From positions 3,090,001-3,154,000 of the forward strand of contig JADJBV010000001.1 in the NCBI GenBank assembly GCA_016703535.1: DNA of 64,000 bases, read 5' to 3'. A model generated the notes under the pieces. It made no database searches and was not told the DNA's origin. It worked only from the letters and a program-made list of their open reading frames with translations. Every line of letters starts with the position of its first letter. Within the stretch, counting starts at the first letter, position 1. Position numbers and translations under genes: made by a program. Positions 18,161 through 25,743 of the stretch are shown here, piece after piece. Origin of the DNA: Deltaproteobacteria bacterium (GTDB lineage Bacteria; Myxococcota; Kuafuiibacteriia; Kuafuiibacteriales; Kuafuiibacteriaceae).

Positions 18161-18231
18161 TCGGCGGCCCGAAGGGGCTGGGTCTCTGCGGCCCGGCCCC
18201 CCCACCTTTCTCGGAGACGATCCCACCCCGG

Positions 18232-18867
18232 CTAAGGGAACTGGTAGCGGCAGTTCGCCTCACACTGCTGGCGCGGCGTGATCGCCAGCGGTGCACAACC
18301 CGACAGACATTGGGCTCGTCCCTGGCGGTTCTCAAGCTCTCGAGCTTTGCCGCGTTCGTTGGCCGCGTATTGATCCTCTCGGGTCTCGGCGCGCCGAAAC
18401 TGCCCCGTTTCATCGAAGAAGAGGTTGGTCCCGGGCCCGTAGCTCTGTTCGCCGACCTGGCGGGAGTTCTGGATCGCGAGGCGGCTCACCTCGCCGGGGT
18501 TGTTGACGGGGGTGACGACATCCCCGGCCTCCAGCTGCAGGCCACCCCAGGGTTGACCGGCGACCACTTCGATCCGTTCGACGAAGCAGCTCGAGTCCCA
18601 CAAGAAGCGGCGGTGGTAGCAGACGGCTTCGGTTCCCGGGAGGAGCGAGACGCCCAGCGCTTGGCCTCCTTCGGCGAACCGCACCCGCACGCTGCCTTTC
18701 GCTTCGGCGTCCACGATCGTGGAACCTTGAGGGATGACCATGCCGCAGGTGGTGCGAGTTTCCTCGGCGGTGAACTGCCCGGGGCCAGTGGCGCGCCCGT
18801 AGTGAAGCGGCAGCCCACATCCGGACAGGATCATCAGCCCGGTCGAGAGCAGTGCCCGTCTGAACAT
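18232..18867 (-). CDS. Hypothetical lipoprotein
   Basis: I place the start at ATG 18867, giving 211 residues with a lipoprotein signal (RRALLSTGLMILSG before Cys17); the frame is open further upstream, but that would bury the signal. The mature part is unrecognised: beta-rich, with isolated Cys residues (TTCGMVIP, AVCYHRRF, DSSCFVE) and a charged helical tail ending in a cluster of four Cys (AQCLSGCAPLAITPRQQCEANC). It is probably an outer-membrane or periplasmic lipoprotein. It converges on rho, 71 bp from its stop; no T-run terminator is seen between them. Confidence 0.6.
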   Translation of the reverse strand: MFRRALLSTGLMILSGCGLPLHYGRATGPGQFTAEETRTTCGMVIPQGSTIVDAEAKGSVRVRFAEGGQALGVSLLPGTEAVCYHRRFLWDSSCFVERIEVVAGQPWGGLQLEAGDVVTPVNNPGEVSRLAIQNSRQVGEQSYGPGTNLFFDETGQFRRAETREDQYAANERGKARELENRQGRAQCLSGCAPLAITPRQQCEANCRYQFP

Positions 18868-19014
18868 CGGGGCGAGGGGTGGGGGTGTTGAGACCGCGGA
18901 GCGCATCACCAAAGGTACGACGCGATCGAGCCGATCTACCTTGAGGGTGGAGGCTCCAAGCCCTCGGATCGGAGAGACAACTCTGTCGGTGGAAGGCGAC
19001 ACCGACGATGGTCG

Positions 19015-19431
19015 TCAGCCGTCGAGATCGAGGAGGGCCTGGTCCAAGGCCTTCCTGTCGTCCGCGGCGATGACGGGCGGCGGCGGGGGTGCGGGGACCT
19101 TGGCGCGACGTCGACCGAAGGCCACCACCCCTACGAAGGCGATGCCAGCGAACGCCAACAGGCCGATGCCGATCGGGCGCATAAAACCTGCGTGGGGCAC
19201 GGCCCGGATCCGCTCCCCGTGGCGCGCCACCAGATCGCTCTCCACCTGAGCCACGGTTTCGCCCGACTCGAGGCGGCGCCGGATCTCGGAGCGAATGGAC
19301 GACGCCAGCGGTGAAGCGTGGATGTCGAGGGTCTGGTTCCAACAACAGGGCGCCAGGAGCCGCTCCTCGAGTTCGGTCGCGGCTTCGTCCGGCGTCACCG
19401 CCAACAACAAGAGCAGCGGAAGATGCAACAT
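19015..19431 (-). CDS. CcmH/CycL-family cytochrome c maturation-like protein
   Basis: This 138-residue protein has a short N-terminal hydrophobic segment or signal, then ELEERLLAPCCWNQTLDIHASPLASSIRSEIRRRLESGET, which matches (in pieces) the CcmH core where apocytochrome thiols are handled, then one transmembrane helix (GIGLLAFAGIAFVGVVAF) and a Pro-rich cytoplasmic or periplasmic tail. The redox motif is adjacent CC rather than the usual CxxC. No other ccm gene is nearby. Neighbouring exported proteins, including a cupredoxin-like one 39 bp upstream, suggest a redox or metal context. Confidence 0.75.
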   Translation of the reverse strand: MLHLPLLLLLAVTPDEAATELEERLLAPCCWNQTLDIHASPLASSIRSEIRRRLESGETVAQVESDLVARHGERIRAVPHAGFMRPIGIGLLAFAGIAFVGVVAFGRRRAKVPAPPPPPVIAADDRKALDQALLDLDG

Positions 19432-19469
19432 GACTCGACCTCCTCGCCCCGTGGGGCGTTCGCTGCTCG

Positions 19470-20267
19470 CTAGACGTTCTTGGCCAACTCCTTGGTCAAG
19501 TGGGCCGGGGTGAACTCGAACTTCACCTCGGTCTGCCCGGCGGCGAGCTGGACCTTTTGGGGCACAAAACCCTCGGCCCAGAGGGTCGCGGTGTACGCCC
19601 CCGCTGGCACCTCGGTGATCGCAACAGCGCCGCTGTCATTGCTCTTCCCGTAGTAGGGCGTGGGGGCAAAGACCCGGAAGCCCCGCTCCCAAGGGTGCGG
19701 GCCACAGGTCAACTCGTAGAGCCCGGTGCGCTTGATCTTGGTCTTGCCCGGGGCCTTGCCGGGTAAGGTCGCGACGTTGGGGCCGGGGCGTCCGTCCAGG
19801 GTCAACACCCAAGAGTGGAGGATCGGATCCTTGTTCTCGAGGCGGATGGAGGTTTCGCTGCCCTTGGCCCAACCGTAGACCGCGGCCCGATCCAAGATGA
19901 AGGCCTTTTCGGCGTAGGCCAGCGGATCTTCCGGGGCCCAGGCCTTCCCAGTCGCGATGCCCTCGATGACCACGATGGCGTCCTTAACGACTTGGCCTTT
20001 GCCCAAGTTGAGGCCCTCCCAGATCCGCGGTTCTTTCCCGGCGACCGTTTGATCGACCGCGACCTCACGCATGATCGGCTTGGGGACTTTGCCCTGGTAC
20101 TTGACCTGGAAGTTGAGGGTGACGGGCTGGGCGACCGCCCCGACCGAATAGGCGGCGTCTTTGGCCCAGGCGAGCTCCGGCGCGTAGAGGCGGCGGAGCA
20201 CGAAGCCGGCGGCGGCGGTGATGGCAGCAGATTCGAGCGCTTGTCGACGGGTGTAGCGGGTGACCAT
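19470..20267 (-). CDS. Tat-exported cupredoxin-like protein with carboxypeptidase-regulatory domain
   Basis: This 265-residue protein begins with a twin-Arg signal (YTRRQALESAAITAAAGFVL). The first half resembles the plastocyanin-like family in which KDAIVVIEGIATGK and a His in DPILHSWVL precede the Cys/His site LTCGPHPWERG; the usual third ligand Met after HPW is absent here (HPWERG in place of HPWM). The second half (PTPYYGKSNDSGAVAITEVPAGAYTATLWAEGF, read as the family strand pattern) is a carboxypeptidase-regulatory beta-sandwich. It is likely periplasmic copper- or redox-linked. AAGGAAGG before ATG 20267 supports the start. Confidence 0.72.
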   Translation of the reverse strand: MVTRYTRRQALESAAITAAAGFVLRRLYAPELAWAKDAAYSVGAVAQPVTLNFQVKYQGKVPKPIMREVAVDQTVAGKEPRIWEGLNLGKGQVVKDAIVVIEGIATGKAWAPEDPLAYAEKAFILDRAAVYGWAKGSETSIRLENKDPILHSWVLTLDGRPGPNVATLPGKAPGKTKIKRTGLYELTCGPHPWERGFRVFAPTPYYGKSNDSGAVAITEVPAGAYTATLWAEGFVPQKVQLAAGQTEVKFEFTPAHLTKELAKNV

Positions 20268-20381
20268 GGTTCCTTCCTTGGCGCCCCCGAGGAGGCGCTG
20301 CAGTTGGGACGTTAGGCCCGCGCCGGTGGTTCACGGCTGCGGTCCTTGGTCACGCGACCTTTGGTCGCAGCGGGGAACTGC

Positions 20382-20843
20382 TCAGCCCAAAACCCGACTC
20401 AGCTGGGCGACAGAAAGTCGCAGGGCTTCACGCCATGGCAACCCGATGATCGGCTGGCCCGTGGCGCCGTCTTTGAACACCTCTTCGACGCCTTCTTTGA
20501 GCAGGTGCCGATAGTCGATGGTCAACTCGGTCCCGGCCGGCCAATCCCCGGCGGCGAAGACGAAGCCCAGGTGCCAGACCCCGGTGGGATCGAAGGCGTG
20601 GTTGAGGAAACACTCGTCGGGCCAGTCGGGCGTGACGGTGTAGTGGTCCTCGAACCAGCGGATCGCCGTCTCTTCCAGCTGGGCGCGATCGGGCGAGGCC
20701 ATGATCTCCTCCCAGCGGTGGGTCCGGGGGATGGCGTCAGGGGCGACCAGGATCGCGCCTCGGGTCACGGCTTGGTCGAGGAAGATGCCCCGGCCGGCGC
20801 CGGCGATCTGGGAAGGGGCCACGTGATATCGGGGCAAAAACAC
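20382..20843 (-). CDS. SET-domain protein (putative protein-lysine methyltransferase)
   Basis: This 153-residue protein is almost entirely a SET domain: SQIAGAGRGIFLDQAVTRGA (the G-x-G-x-G-type SAM strand), ECFLNHAFDPTGVWHLG (the pseudoknot motif NHxxxPN-like) and PAGTELTIDYRHLL (GEELTxDY). These residues bind SAM and form the lysine channel. There is no pre- or post-SET Cys cluster, as is usual for bacterial forms. Its divergent neighbour, 77 bp away, encodes a protein with a histone H1-like lysine-rich tail, an obvious candidate substrate; this link is inference only. Confidence 0.85.
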   Translation of the reverse strand: MFLPRYHVAPSQIAGAGRGIFLDQAVTRGAILVAPDAIPRTHRWEEIMASPDRAQLEETAIRWFEDHYTVTPDWPDECFLNHAFDPTGVWHLGFVFAAGDWPAGTELTIDYRHLLKEGVEEVFKDGATGQPIIGLPWREALRLSVAQLSRVLG

Positions 20844-20920
20844 GGCCGGACCTTAGTGAAGCTGAGCCCCCAGGGCAACGACGCTGGATCCTCGCCCGCA
20901 CCCATGGAAGAAGCGGCGAA

Positions 20921-21526
20921 ATGGCCGAACCCAAGACCCAAGCCACCACCAAAAGCGCCGCCGCGTTTTTTGCGACCATCAAAGATGGGCAAAAACGCCA
21001 GGACGCCGAAACCGTCGCGGCGATGATGGCCAACGTCACCGGTGCCCCGCCGGTCATGTGGGGCACCAACATGGTCGGCTTCGGTTCTTTTCAATATAAG
21101 GGGTCTTCGGGGCCGGAGCGGAGTTGGCCGCGCCTGGCCCTTTCGCCTCGGGCCCAGAACCTGACCATCTACCTGATGGCCGGCTTTGAGGACCTGGGAC
21201 CGCTGCTGAAGAAGCTCGGGCCCCACCAGACCGGCAAGTCCTGCCTCTACGTGAAGCGCCTGTCCGAGCTGGACCCGGGTGTGTTGCGTGCGATGCTGGA
21301 GAAGGCGGCCCAGGCCCCCCTTGGCCTCGAACGTAGCGCCGGGTCGGGCAGCGACCCGAAGGTGGTCAAGAAGAAGGCCGCTGCGACGAGGGCGCCAGCG
21401 AAGGGAAAGGCAGCGACCAAGAAGAAGGCCGCACCCAAGAAAGCCGCAGCCAAGAAGGCCGAACCCAAGATGGCTGCACCCAAGAAGGCCGCCGCAAAGA
21501 AGAAGGCCGCGCCCAAAAAACGCTGA
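20921..21526 (+). CDS. DUF1801 protein with histone H1-like Lys/Ala tail
   Basis: The 201-residue protein has an N-terminal DUF1801 domain (about 1-135: PPVMWGTNMVGFGSF, NLTIYLMAGF, GPHQTGKSCLYVKRLSELD) followed by about 55 residues of Lys/Ala/Pro repeats (KKKAAPKKAAAKKAEPKM and similar). The tail resembles eukaryotic H1 and bacterial H1-like proteins and should bind DNA or RNA non-specifically. Fusion of DUF1801 to such a tail suggests a nucleoid-associated protein. It is divergent from the SET-domain gene. Start ATG is preceded by GAAGAAGCGGCGA. Confidence 0.82.
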   Translation: MAEPKTQATTKSAAAFFATIKDGQKRQDAETVAAMMANVTGAPPVMWGTNMVGFGSFQYKGSSGPERSWPRLALSPRAQNLTIYLMAGFEDLGPLLKKLGPHQTGKSCLYVKRLSELDPGVLRAMLEKAAQAPLGLERSAGSGSDPKVVKKKAAATRAPAKGKAATKKKAAPKKAAAKKAEPKMAAPKKAAAKKKAAPKKR

Positions 21527-21627
21527 GCCTCGGCATCGGTCAGCGCCAGCACTCGAAGGCCTGGTGTCGGCCCGCACGTTTGAGCAGCGACCAGACCTGA
21601 AGCAGGGGACGCCCGTTGGAGGGCCCC

Positions 21628-22353
21628 ATGCGCAAGCACTCCCTCCTTCTCCTATTCATCTCCCTGGGCTGCAGCGGCCAACGGGGCACCTCCGCCGAAA
21701 CCCAAGGCTTGGACCTCCGGAGCCGGGACGCGATGAGCGTGCAAGGCGGCCCCAACTTGGAGCTTTCGGATCCATCCAGCGACTCGGAGGACACCGAGCG
21801 GGGCGCCGATCTCGCGCCCGGCCGCAAGTTGACCCGCCGGGCCTGGCTGGACTTTCGGGTCGACGACGAAGAAGAGATCCCGGCCAAGGTCGGCACCCTC
21901 AAGAGGCTCGTCGAAAACCACCGAGGTTACCTGGCCCACGAACACCAAAGCGGGGCCACCGTCCGGGTGCCCGCGGCCGAACTCGACGCCTTCCTGGAGG
22001 CCTTGATCGCCGGCCAAGGTGAGCTGCTCGAGCGCCGGGTCGAGGTCCTGGATGTCACCCGCAGCTACGTGGACCTCGAGTCCCGCTTGGGCAGCGCCAA
22101 GACGACCCGGGCTCGACTGGTGGCCCTCCTGGAGCGGGCCCAAGACGTGGAGGACGTGCTCTCGATCGAAAAAGAGCTGGGCCGGATCACCGCCGAAGTG
22201 GAGGCGATGGAGGCCCAGCTGCGCACCTTGTCCCAGGAGGTGGCATTGGCCACGGTGGAGATCCAGTTCCGCACCGAAAGCAGCCCCGGGCCGGTGGGTT
22301 GGCTGTTCTACGGCGTGTTCCAGGGCGTGAAGTGGTTGTTCGTCTGGGACTGA
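21628..22353 (+). CDS. DUF4349 lipoprotein
   Basis: I start at ATG 21628 behind GGAGGG. The 241-residue product has a lipoprotein signal (LLLLFISLG before Cys15), a variable linker, then a DUF4349 domain (about 75-240): WLDFRVDDEEEIPAKVGTL, GYLAHEHQSGATVRVPAAEL, TRSYVDLESRLGSA, a coiled coil over DVLSIEKELGRITAEVEAM, and the terminal hydrophobic segment GWLFYGVFQGVKWLFVW. DUF4349 proteins are envelope proteins of unknown function. A short propeller-repeat gene follows after 42 bp. Confidence 0.85.
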   Translation: MRKHSLLLLFISLGCSGQRGTSAETQGLDLRSRDAMSVQGGPNLELSDPSSDSEDTERGADLAPGRKLTRRAWLDFRVDDEEEIPAKVGTLKRLVENHRGYLAHEHQSGATVRVPAAELDAFLEALIAGQGELLERRVEVLDVTRSYVDLESRLGSAKTTRARLVALLERAQDVEDVLSIEKELGRITAEVEAMEAQLRTLSQEVALATVEIQFRTESSPGPVGWLFYGVFQGVKWLFVWD

Positions 22354-22395
22354 GTTTCGATTGACGTCGTCGGCGAGGGTCGTAAGCAGCAAGAG

Positions 22396-22707
22396 ATGAA
22401 GCTCTACATCGGCTGCAACGGATCGGTGGCGGCGATCGACCCCTCCACCGGCCGCGAACTTTGGCGGACGCCCCTGGACCGGGGGTTGTTTTCGGCGACG
22501 GCAATGCAAGACGTCTGCTTGTTGGAGCACGACGGCCGGGTCTACGCCGGATGCCGCGGACACCTCTTCGCGCTCGACGCCCAAAGCGGCAACATCCTCT
22601 GGCACAACGAACTCAAGGGGCTCGGGCACAACGACGTCACGTTGGCCATGGCGGGCAAGAGCGTTCAGATGGTGAGCCGCCGCTCCAGAAGAGCGGAGGA
22701 GACCTGA
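22396..22707 (+). CDS. Short PQQ-like beta-propeller repeat protein
   Basis: The 103-residue protein contains two PQQ/outer-membrane-assembly-type blades: KLYIGCNGSVAAIDPSTGRELWR and RVYAGCRGHLFALDAQSGNILWH (each with the xGxxAxDxxTGxxxW pattern), then a basic tail (SRRSRRAEET). A full propeller needs six to eight blades, so this is a fragment, an oligomer-forming mini-propeller, or a decayed remnant. No signal peptide is present. Confidence 0.7.
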   Translation: MKLYIGCNGSVAAIDPSTGRELWRTPLDRGLFSATAMQDVCLLEHDGRVYAGCRGHLFALDAQSGNILWHNELKGLGHNDVTLAMAGKSVQMVSRRSRRAEET

Positions 22708-22764
22708 ACTCACGCCGCGAAGAGGAACTCGACCCGGTCCCGGCCTTCTTCAGCCGGTTCGCGG

Positions 22765-23931
22765 CTACGCGCCGACCCGCTCGAAGGTGATGCCCGCCTT
22801 TTGGAGCCGCTCGATCAGCGGGTCACCCATCGCGGTGGCGGTGGTCAACAGGCCGGCCCGGGCCGGAAGGCGCTCCCGATCGAAGGCCAAACACAAGGCC
22901 GACTCGCCTAACATCTTGGCGGTTTCGCTGTAGCCCGGTTCGCCGCCGTGGACCCGGGTGACCAACGATGTCCCGCCGGCCTGGGCGAAGAAGCGGACCT
23001 CGAAGCGACCGGCGGCTCGGGTCGCTTCGTCGGGGCCCTCGCCCGAGCTCTTCAACTTGAGCAACAACCGTCGGGTCGGCGCGAGCTGGGCCAAGGCGAA
23101 GACCACGCCCACCCCGCCGACCAAGGTGGCCATGGTCGAGGCCTTCTTCACCGAGAGGTAGTGGGCGTAGCGAAAGTCGGGCCCGTATCGATCCAGGGTG
23201 CGGGCGCTCCTGGCGATCACGTCGGGATCGATGCTCGGGAAAGGCACGGCCCAGGCCTTGATCCGCGGTTCGTAGTGGAGCTTGGGGTACAGGCTCCCGA
23301 CCTTGCGGCCGATCAAGGGCACCTCGGCCCGGCGCCGCTCTTTGCGCACCGCCTGCACCTCTTTGGCCTTGCCCATGGCGTTGACCGCCGACTGATAGGT
23401 GCCGCCCGAGACCCCACCCTTGGCCCGCACGAAGCCCTCGATGCGGAGCGGTTCTCCCTCGGGCAACAACTTCACGGTGTAGTAGACGCCGAGATCGTGG
23501 GGAATGGAGTCGAAGCCACAACACGGCACGATGCGCACGCCCTTGGCCTCGGCGGCGGCGCCGTAACGCAGGATCATCCGGTCCACGAACTGGGGTTCAC
23601 CGGTGATGTCCACGTAGTCGGTGCCGGCCTCGACGCAGGCGGCCACTACCGGCTCGCCGTACTGATCGAAGGGCCCAACGGTGGTGATCAACACCCGAGC
23701 CTGGGAGATGGCCTTGATCAAGCTGGCCGGGTCCCCCACGTCGGCTTGGGCCAAAAAGAAGTTCTCCCGGTTCCGCAAGCCAGCTTGCACTTTCTCCAGC
23801 TTGGCCAGGTTGCGCCCCACCAACAGCACCTTCAATCCGGGTGGGCCGTGTTCGGCCAGGTAGGCGGCGGTCAGCTGCCCGGTGAAGCCGGTAGCGCCGA
23901 GGAGGGCGAGATCGTAGGGGCGGTTGCTCAC
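22765..23931 (-). CDS. Saccharopine dehydrogenase-like / trans-acting enoyl reductase family protein
   Basis: This 388-residue protein has an N-terminal Rossmann fold with NAD(P) loop LALLGATGFTGQLTAAYL, then LLVGRNLAKLEKV, and the conserved blocks VLITTVGPFDQYGEPVV, GTDYVDITGEPQFV and CCGFDSIPHDLG of the family that includes mycobacterial trans-acting enoyl reductase and saccharopine dehydrogenase-like oxidoreductases. One hydrophobic stretch (MATLVGGVGVVFALAQL) may associate with the membrane. Start GTG 23931 places the nucleotide loop near the N terminus; an upstream TTG is less likely. A role in lipid metabolism is likely from the family, not shown by neighbours. It contains palindrome copy 2. 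Confidence 0.85.
   Translation of the reverse strand: MSNRPYDLALLGATGFTGQLTAAYLAEHGPPGLKVLLVGRNLAKLEKVQAGLRNRENFFLAQADVGDPASLIKAISQARVLITTVGPFDQYGEPVVAACVEAGTDYVDITGEPQFVDRMILRYGAAAEAKGVRIVPCCGFDSIPHDLGVYYTVKLLPEGEPLRIEGFVRAKGGVSGGTYQSAVNAMGKAKEVQAVRKERRRAEVPLIGRKVGSLYPKLHYEPRIKAWAVPFPSIDPDVIARSARTLDRYGPDFRYAHYLSVKKASTMATLVGGVGVVFALAQLAPTRRLLLKLKSSGEGPDEATRAAGRFEVRFFAQAGGTSLVTRVHGGEPGYSETAKMLGESALCLAFDRERLPARAGLLTTATAMGDPLIERLQKAGITFERVGA
23775..23788. repeat. Iterated palindrome GCAAGC-CA-GCTTGC, copy 2
   Basis: Same 14 bases as copy 1, here inside the saccharopine-dehydrogenase-like gene and in an unrelated protein context. Confidence 0.75.
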
Positions 23932-24208
23932 GGGCGCGGAGCCTAACCGGTCCGGCCGGCGTACGGTGCAACAAAGAGCCAAGGCGGTCCCCGCTCTGCG
24001 TCCGCAGCGCGCACCGCGACGCCGCTTGGGTGTCGCGCCTCACGTGCGCCGTCGCACGCTATTTTCTCGATCTTTTTTGCATCCGCCCGCCCGCGTTCGC
24101 CGAATTCCTGGGCACTCGCACGTTGCGGGGACGGTGACCGGGTGGCGGCTTGGGCATGGGGCCCGGCCGCGCGCCGTTGGGCACCCACGTCCAGGAAGGA
24201 TCTATTGA

Positions 24209-24946
24209 ATGTACGCCATCATCTCCAGCCACTCCACTCTTCGCCACGCCCTTACCTTCGCCGCGGTGGCCACCACCTGGGCCTGCGGCGCCGCCCCCGA
24301 ACCCCAAGGTGAATTTGCGGCCAACTTGGTCAGCCGCGGCGTCTGGTGTCTGCCGGGCATCGACGACGACGGCGACGGTCGCACCGATCGCCACGACCTC
24401 GCCTTGGGTTTGGTGCGAGCCAACTCCGCCCGGGAGTGTCGGGTGCGCCTGGGCGGCGCGATCTGGGGTTCGGTCCCTCATCCGGCGGGCAAGTTCGCGC
24501 TCAGCCTTTCCTCCGGAGGTGGCTCGGAGCGGGAGGTCGGGGTGCCCTCGGGCGCTCAGCAAGCGGCGGACGCCTCCGGGATCCCCGATCGGAAGTACAA
24601 GGACGATCCCCAGCCCGACGGCGGCAAGGGCTACGACTGCGACGACTTCGCGGGGGACATGGAGAAGCACCTCACCCAGGAGGGCTTCAACGCGACCTTC
24701 ACCCTGATCGTCTACTATGGCGAAACGGGCACGGCGACCGGCGCCCACGCCATCACCGACATCCACCCCGCGGGCGGCGGCACCGCCTGGATCGAACCTC
24801 AGACCGGCAAACCCGTCACCCTCGACCAAGACGGCGACGGCCAGGTCGGGACCGGCAACGCCTACGACGGCCCGACCGAAGGCAACACCGGGGTCGAGAT
24901 CTTCGACAGCTACGAGGAGGCGGCCATGAAGTACAAGATGGACTGA
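24209..24946 (+). CDS. Secreted lipoprotein with transglutaminase/papain-like Cys-His motif and EF-hand-like loops
   Basis: This 245-residue protein has a lipoprotein-type signal (ALTFAAVATTWA before Cys26). Residues about 50-62 (DDDGDGRTDRHD) and about 210-218 (DQDGDGQVG) look like EF-hand/dockerin calcium loops. Between them YDCDDFAGDMEKHL, GAHAITDIH and AWIEPQTGK have the order and spacing of a Cys-His-Asp/Glu triad in the transglutaminase-like/papain superfamily: nucleophile in a helix start, His in a strand, acid in the next strand. AGGAAGGA before ATG supports the start. Function inferred from motif order only: a possible calcium-dependent envelope protease or peptidase. Confidence 0.6.
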   Translation: MYAIISSHSTLRHALTFAAVATTWACGAAPEPQGEFAANLVSRGVWCLPGIDDDGDGRTDRHDLALGLVRANSARECRVRLGGAIWGSVPHPAGKFALSLSSGGGSEREVGVPSGAQQAADASGIPDRKYKDDPQPDGGKGYDCDDFAGDMEKHLTQEGFNATFTLIVYYGETGTATGAHAITDIHPAGGGTAWIEPQTGKPVTLDQDGDGQVGTGNAYDGPTEGNTGVEIFDSYEEAAMKYKMD

Positions 24947-24984
24947 ACCTGGATTGACGCGGTGCGCTGGCCGACCTTTCCTCG

Positions 24985-25010
24985 GCCGGCGCCCCCACCC
25001 CCGGCTTTTT
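24985..25010 (+). terminator. Possible intrinsic terminator
   Basis: GCCGG and CCGGC form a 5-bp stem around a 11-base loop followed by TTTTT, 40 bases after the preceding stop codon. The stem is short, so this is weak. Confidence 0.35.
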
Positions 25011-25180
25011 GGCCCTTCCCGGAATGGTGAGCGAGGGGGCGGGGTTGGCTAGCGGTGGTCGATATCGGTGACCTGGCCCCGGGGATCGCAGTGATCCCCG
25101 GTTTACCGGAGCGCCCGCCCAGCGTATCAGTGGGGTCGCGCTCGACCACCCGACTTTATATTCAAAGGAGCACTATTCTC

Positions 25181-25609
25181 ATGTTGAAGATCACCACCCT
25201 CGCCCTCGCGCTCAGCTTCGCCACCCTGGCCCCCGTCGCCGCCCTCGCCTGCGGCGAAGAGAAAGCCCAAGTGACCCAGGTCAGCCCGAAGGAAGGCGTC
25301 GAGCTCCAGAAGAAAGGCGCGACCTTCGTGGACGCCAACGGCAAGGAGACCCGGGCCAAGTACGGCGTCATCCCCGGCGCCATCCTGTTGACCTCGTACA
25401 CCGAGTTCAACGCCGACAAAGAACTCCCGGCCAAGAAGGACAGCAAGCTGGTCTTCTATTGCGCCAACACCAAGTGCGGCGCCTCCTTCGAGGCCGCCAA
25501 CAAGGCGATGGCCGCGGGCTACACCGACGTCGCCGTGCTCCCCGACGGCATCAAGGGCTGGAAAGACGCGGGCCTCCCCACCGCCACCCCCAAAGCCAAC
25601 AACTCCTAA
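25181..25609 (+). CDS. Exported rhodanese-like protein
   Basis: The 142-residue protein has a Sec signal (ALALSFATLAPVAALA, cleavage before CGEEK) and one rhodanese domain. The active-site loop is VFYCANTKCGAS with the persulfide Cys in YCAN; VSPKEGVELQKKGATFVDANG and DVAVLPDGIKGWKDAGLP are the standard flanking strands. Single-domain exported rhodaneses act in periplasmic sulfur transfer or redox signalling. AAAGGAG ten bases before ATG 25181 fixes the start, and the frame upstream of it is spurious. A good terminator follows. Confidence 0.9.
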   Translation: MLKITTLALALSFATLAPVAALACGEEKAQVTQVSPKEGVELQKKGATFVDANGKETRAKYGVIPGAILLTSYTEFNADKELPAKKDSKLVFYCANTKCGASFEAANKAMAAGYTDVAVLPDGIKGWKDAGLPTATPKANNS

Positions 25610-25638
25610 GGCGCTGAGCCTCAGCTCCGACTTCGAAC

Positions 25639-25683
25639 GGCGGCGGCCTACACCTCAGAGTGTCGGCGCCGCCTTCTTTTTTT
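25639..25683 (+). terminator. Rho-independent terminator after rhodanese gene
   Basis: GGCGGCG (25639-25645) pairs with CGCCGCC (25667-25673), with an inner ACAC/GTGT pairing, followed directly by TTCTTTTTTT. It lies 30 bases after the rhodanese stop codon. Confidence 0.8.
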
Positions 25684-25743
25684 CCCACTCGTGATCGTGG
25701 CCGTGGCCGAACCATCCCCGTCTCAACGCCTCACCTCAACGCC

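Noticed and set aside
18161..18231. Intrinsic terminator between rho and the convergent lipoprotein gene
   Set aside because: A G/C-rich pairing is possible, but there is no T-run and the stem is poor.
18868..19002. N-terminal extension of the lipoprotein at 18232-18867
   Set aside because: It would place a clear lipoprotein signal 45 residues inside the protein.
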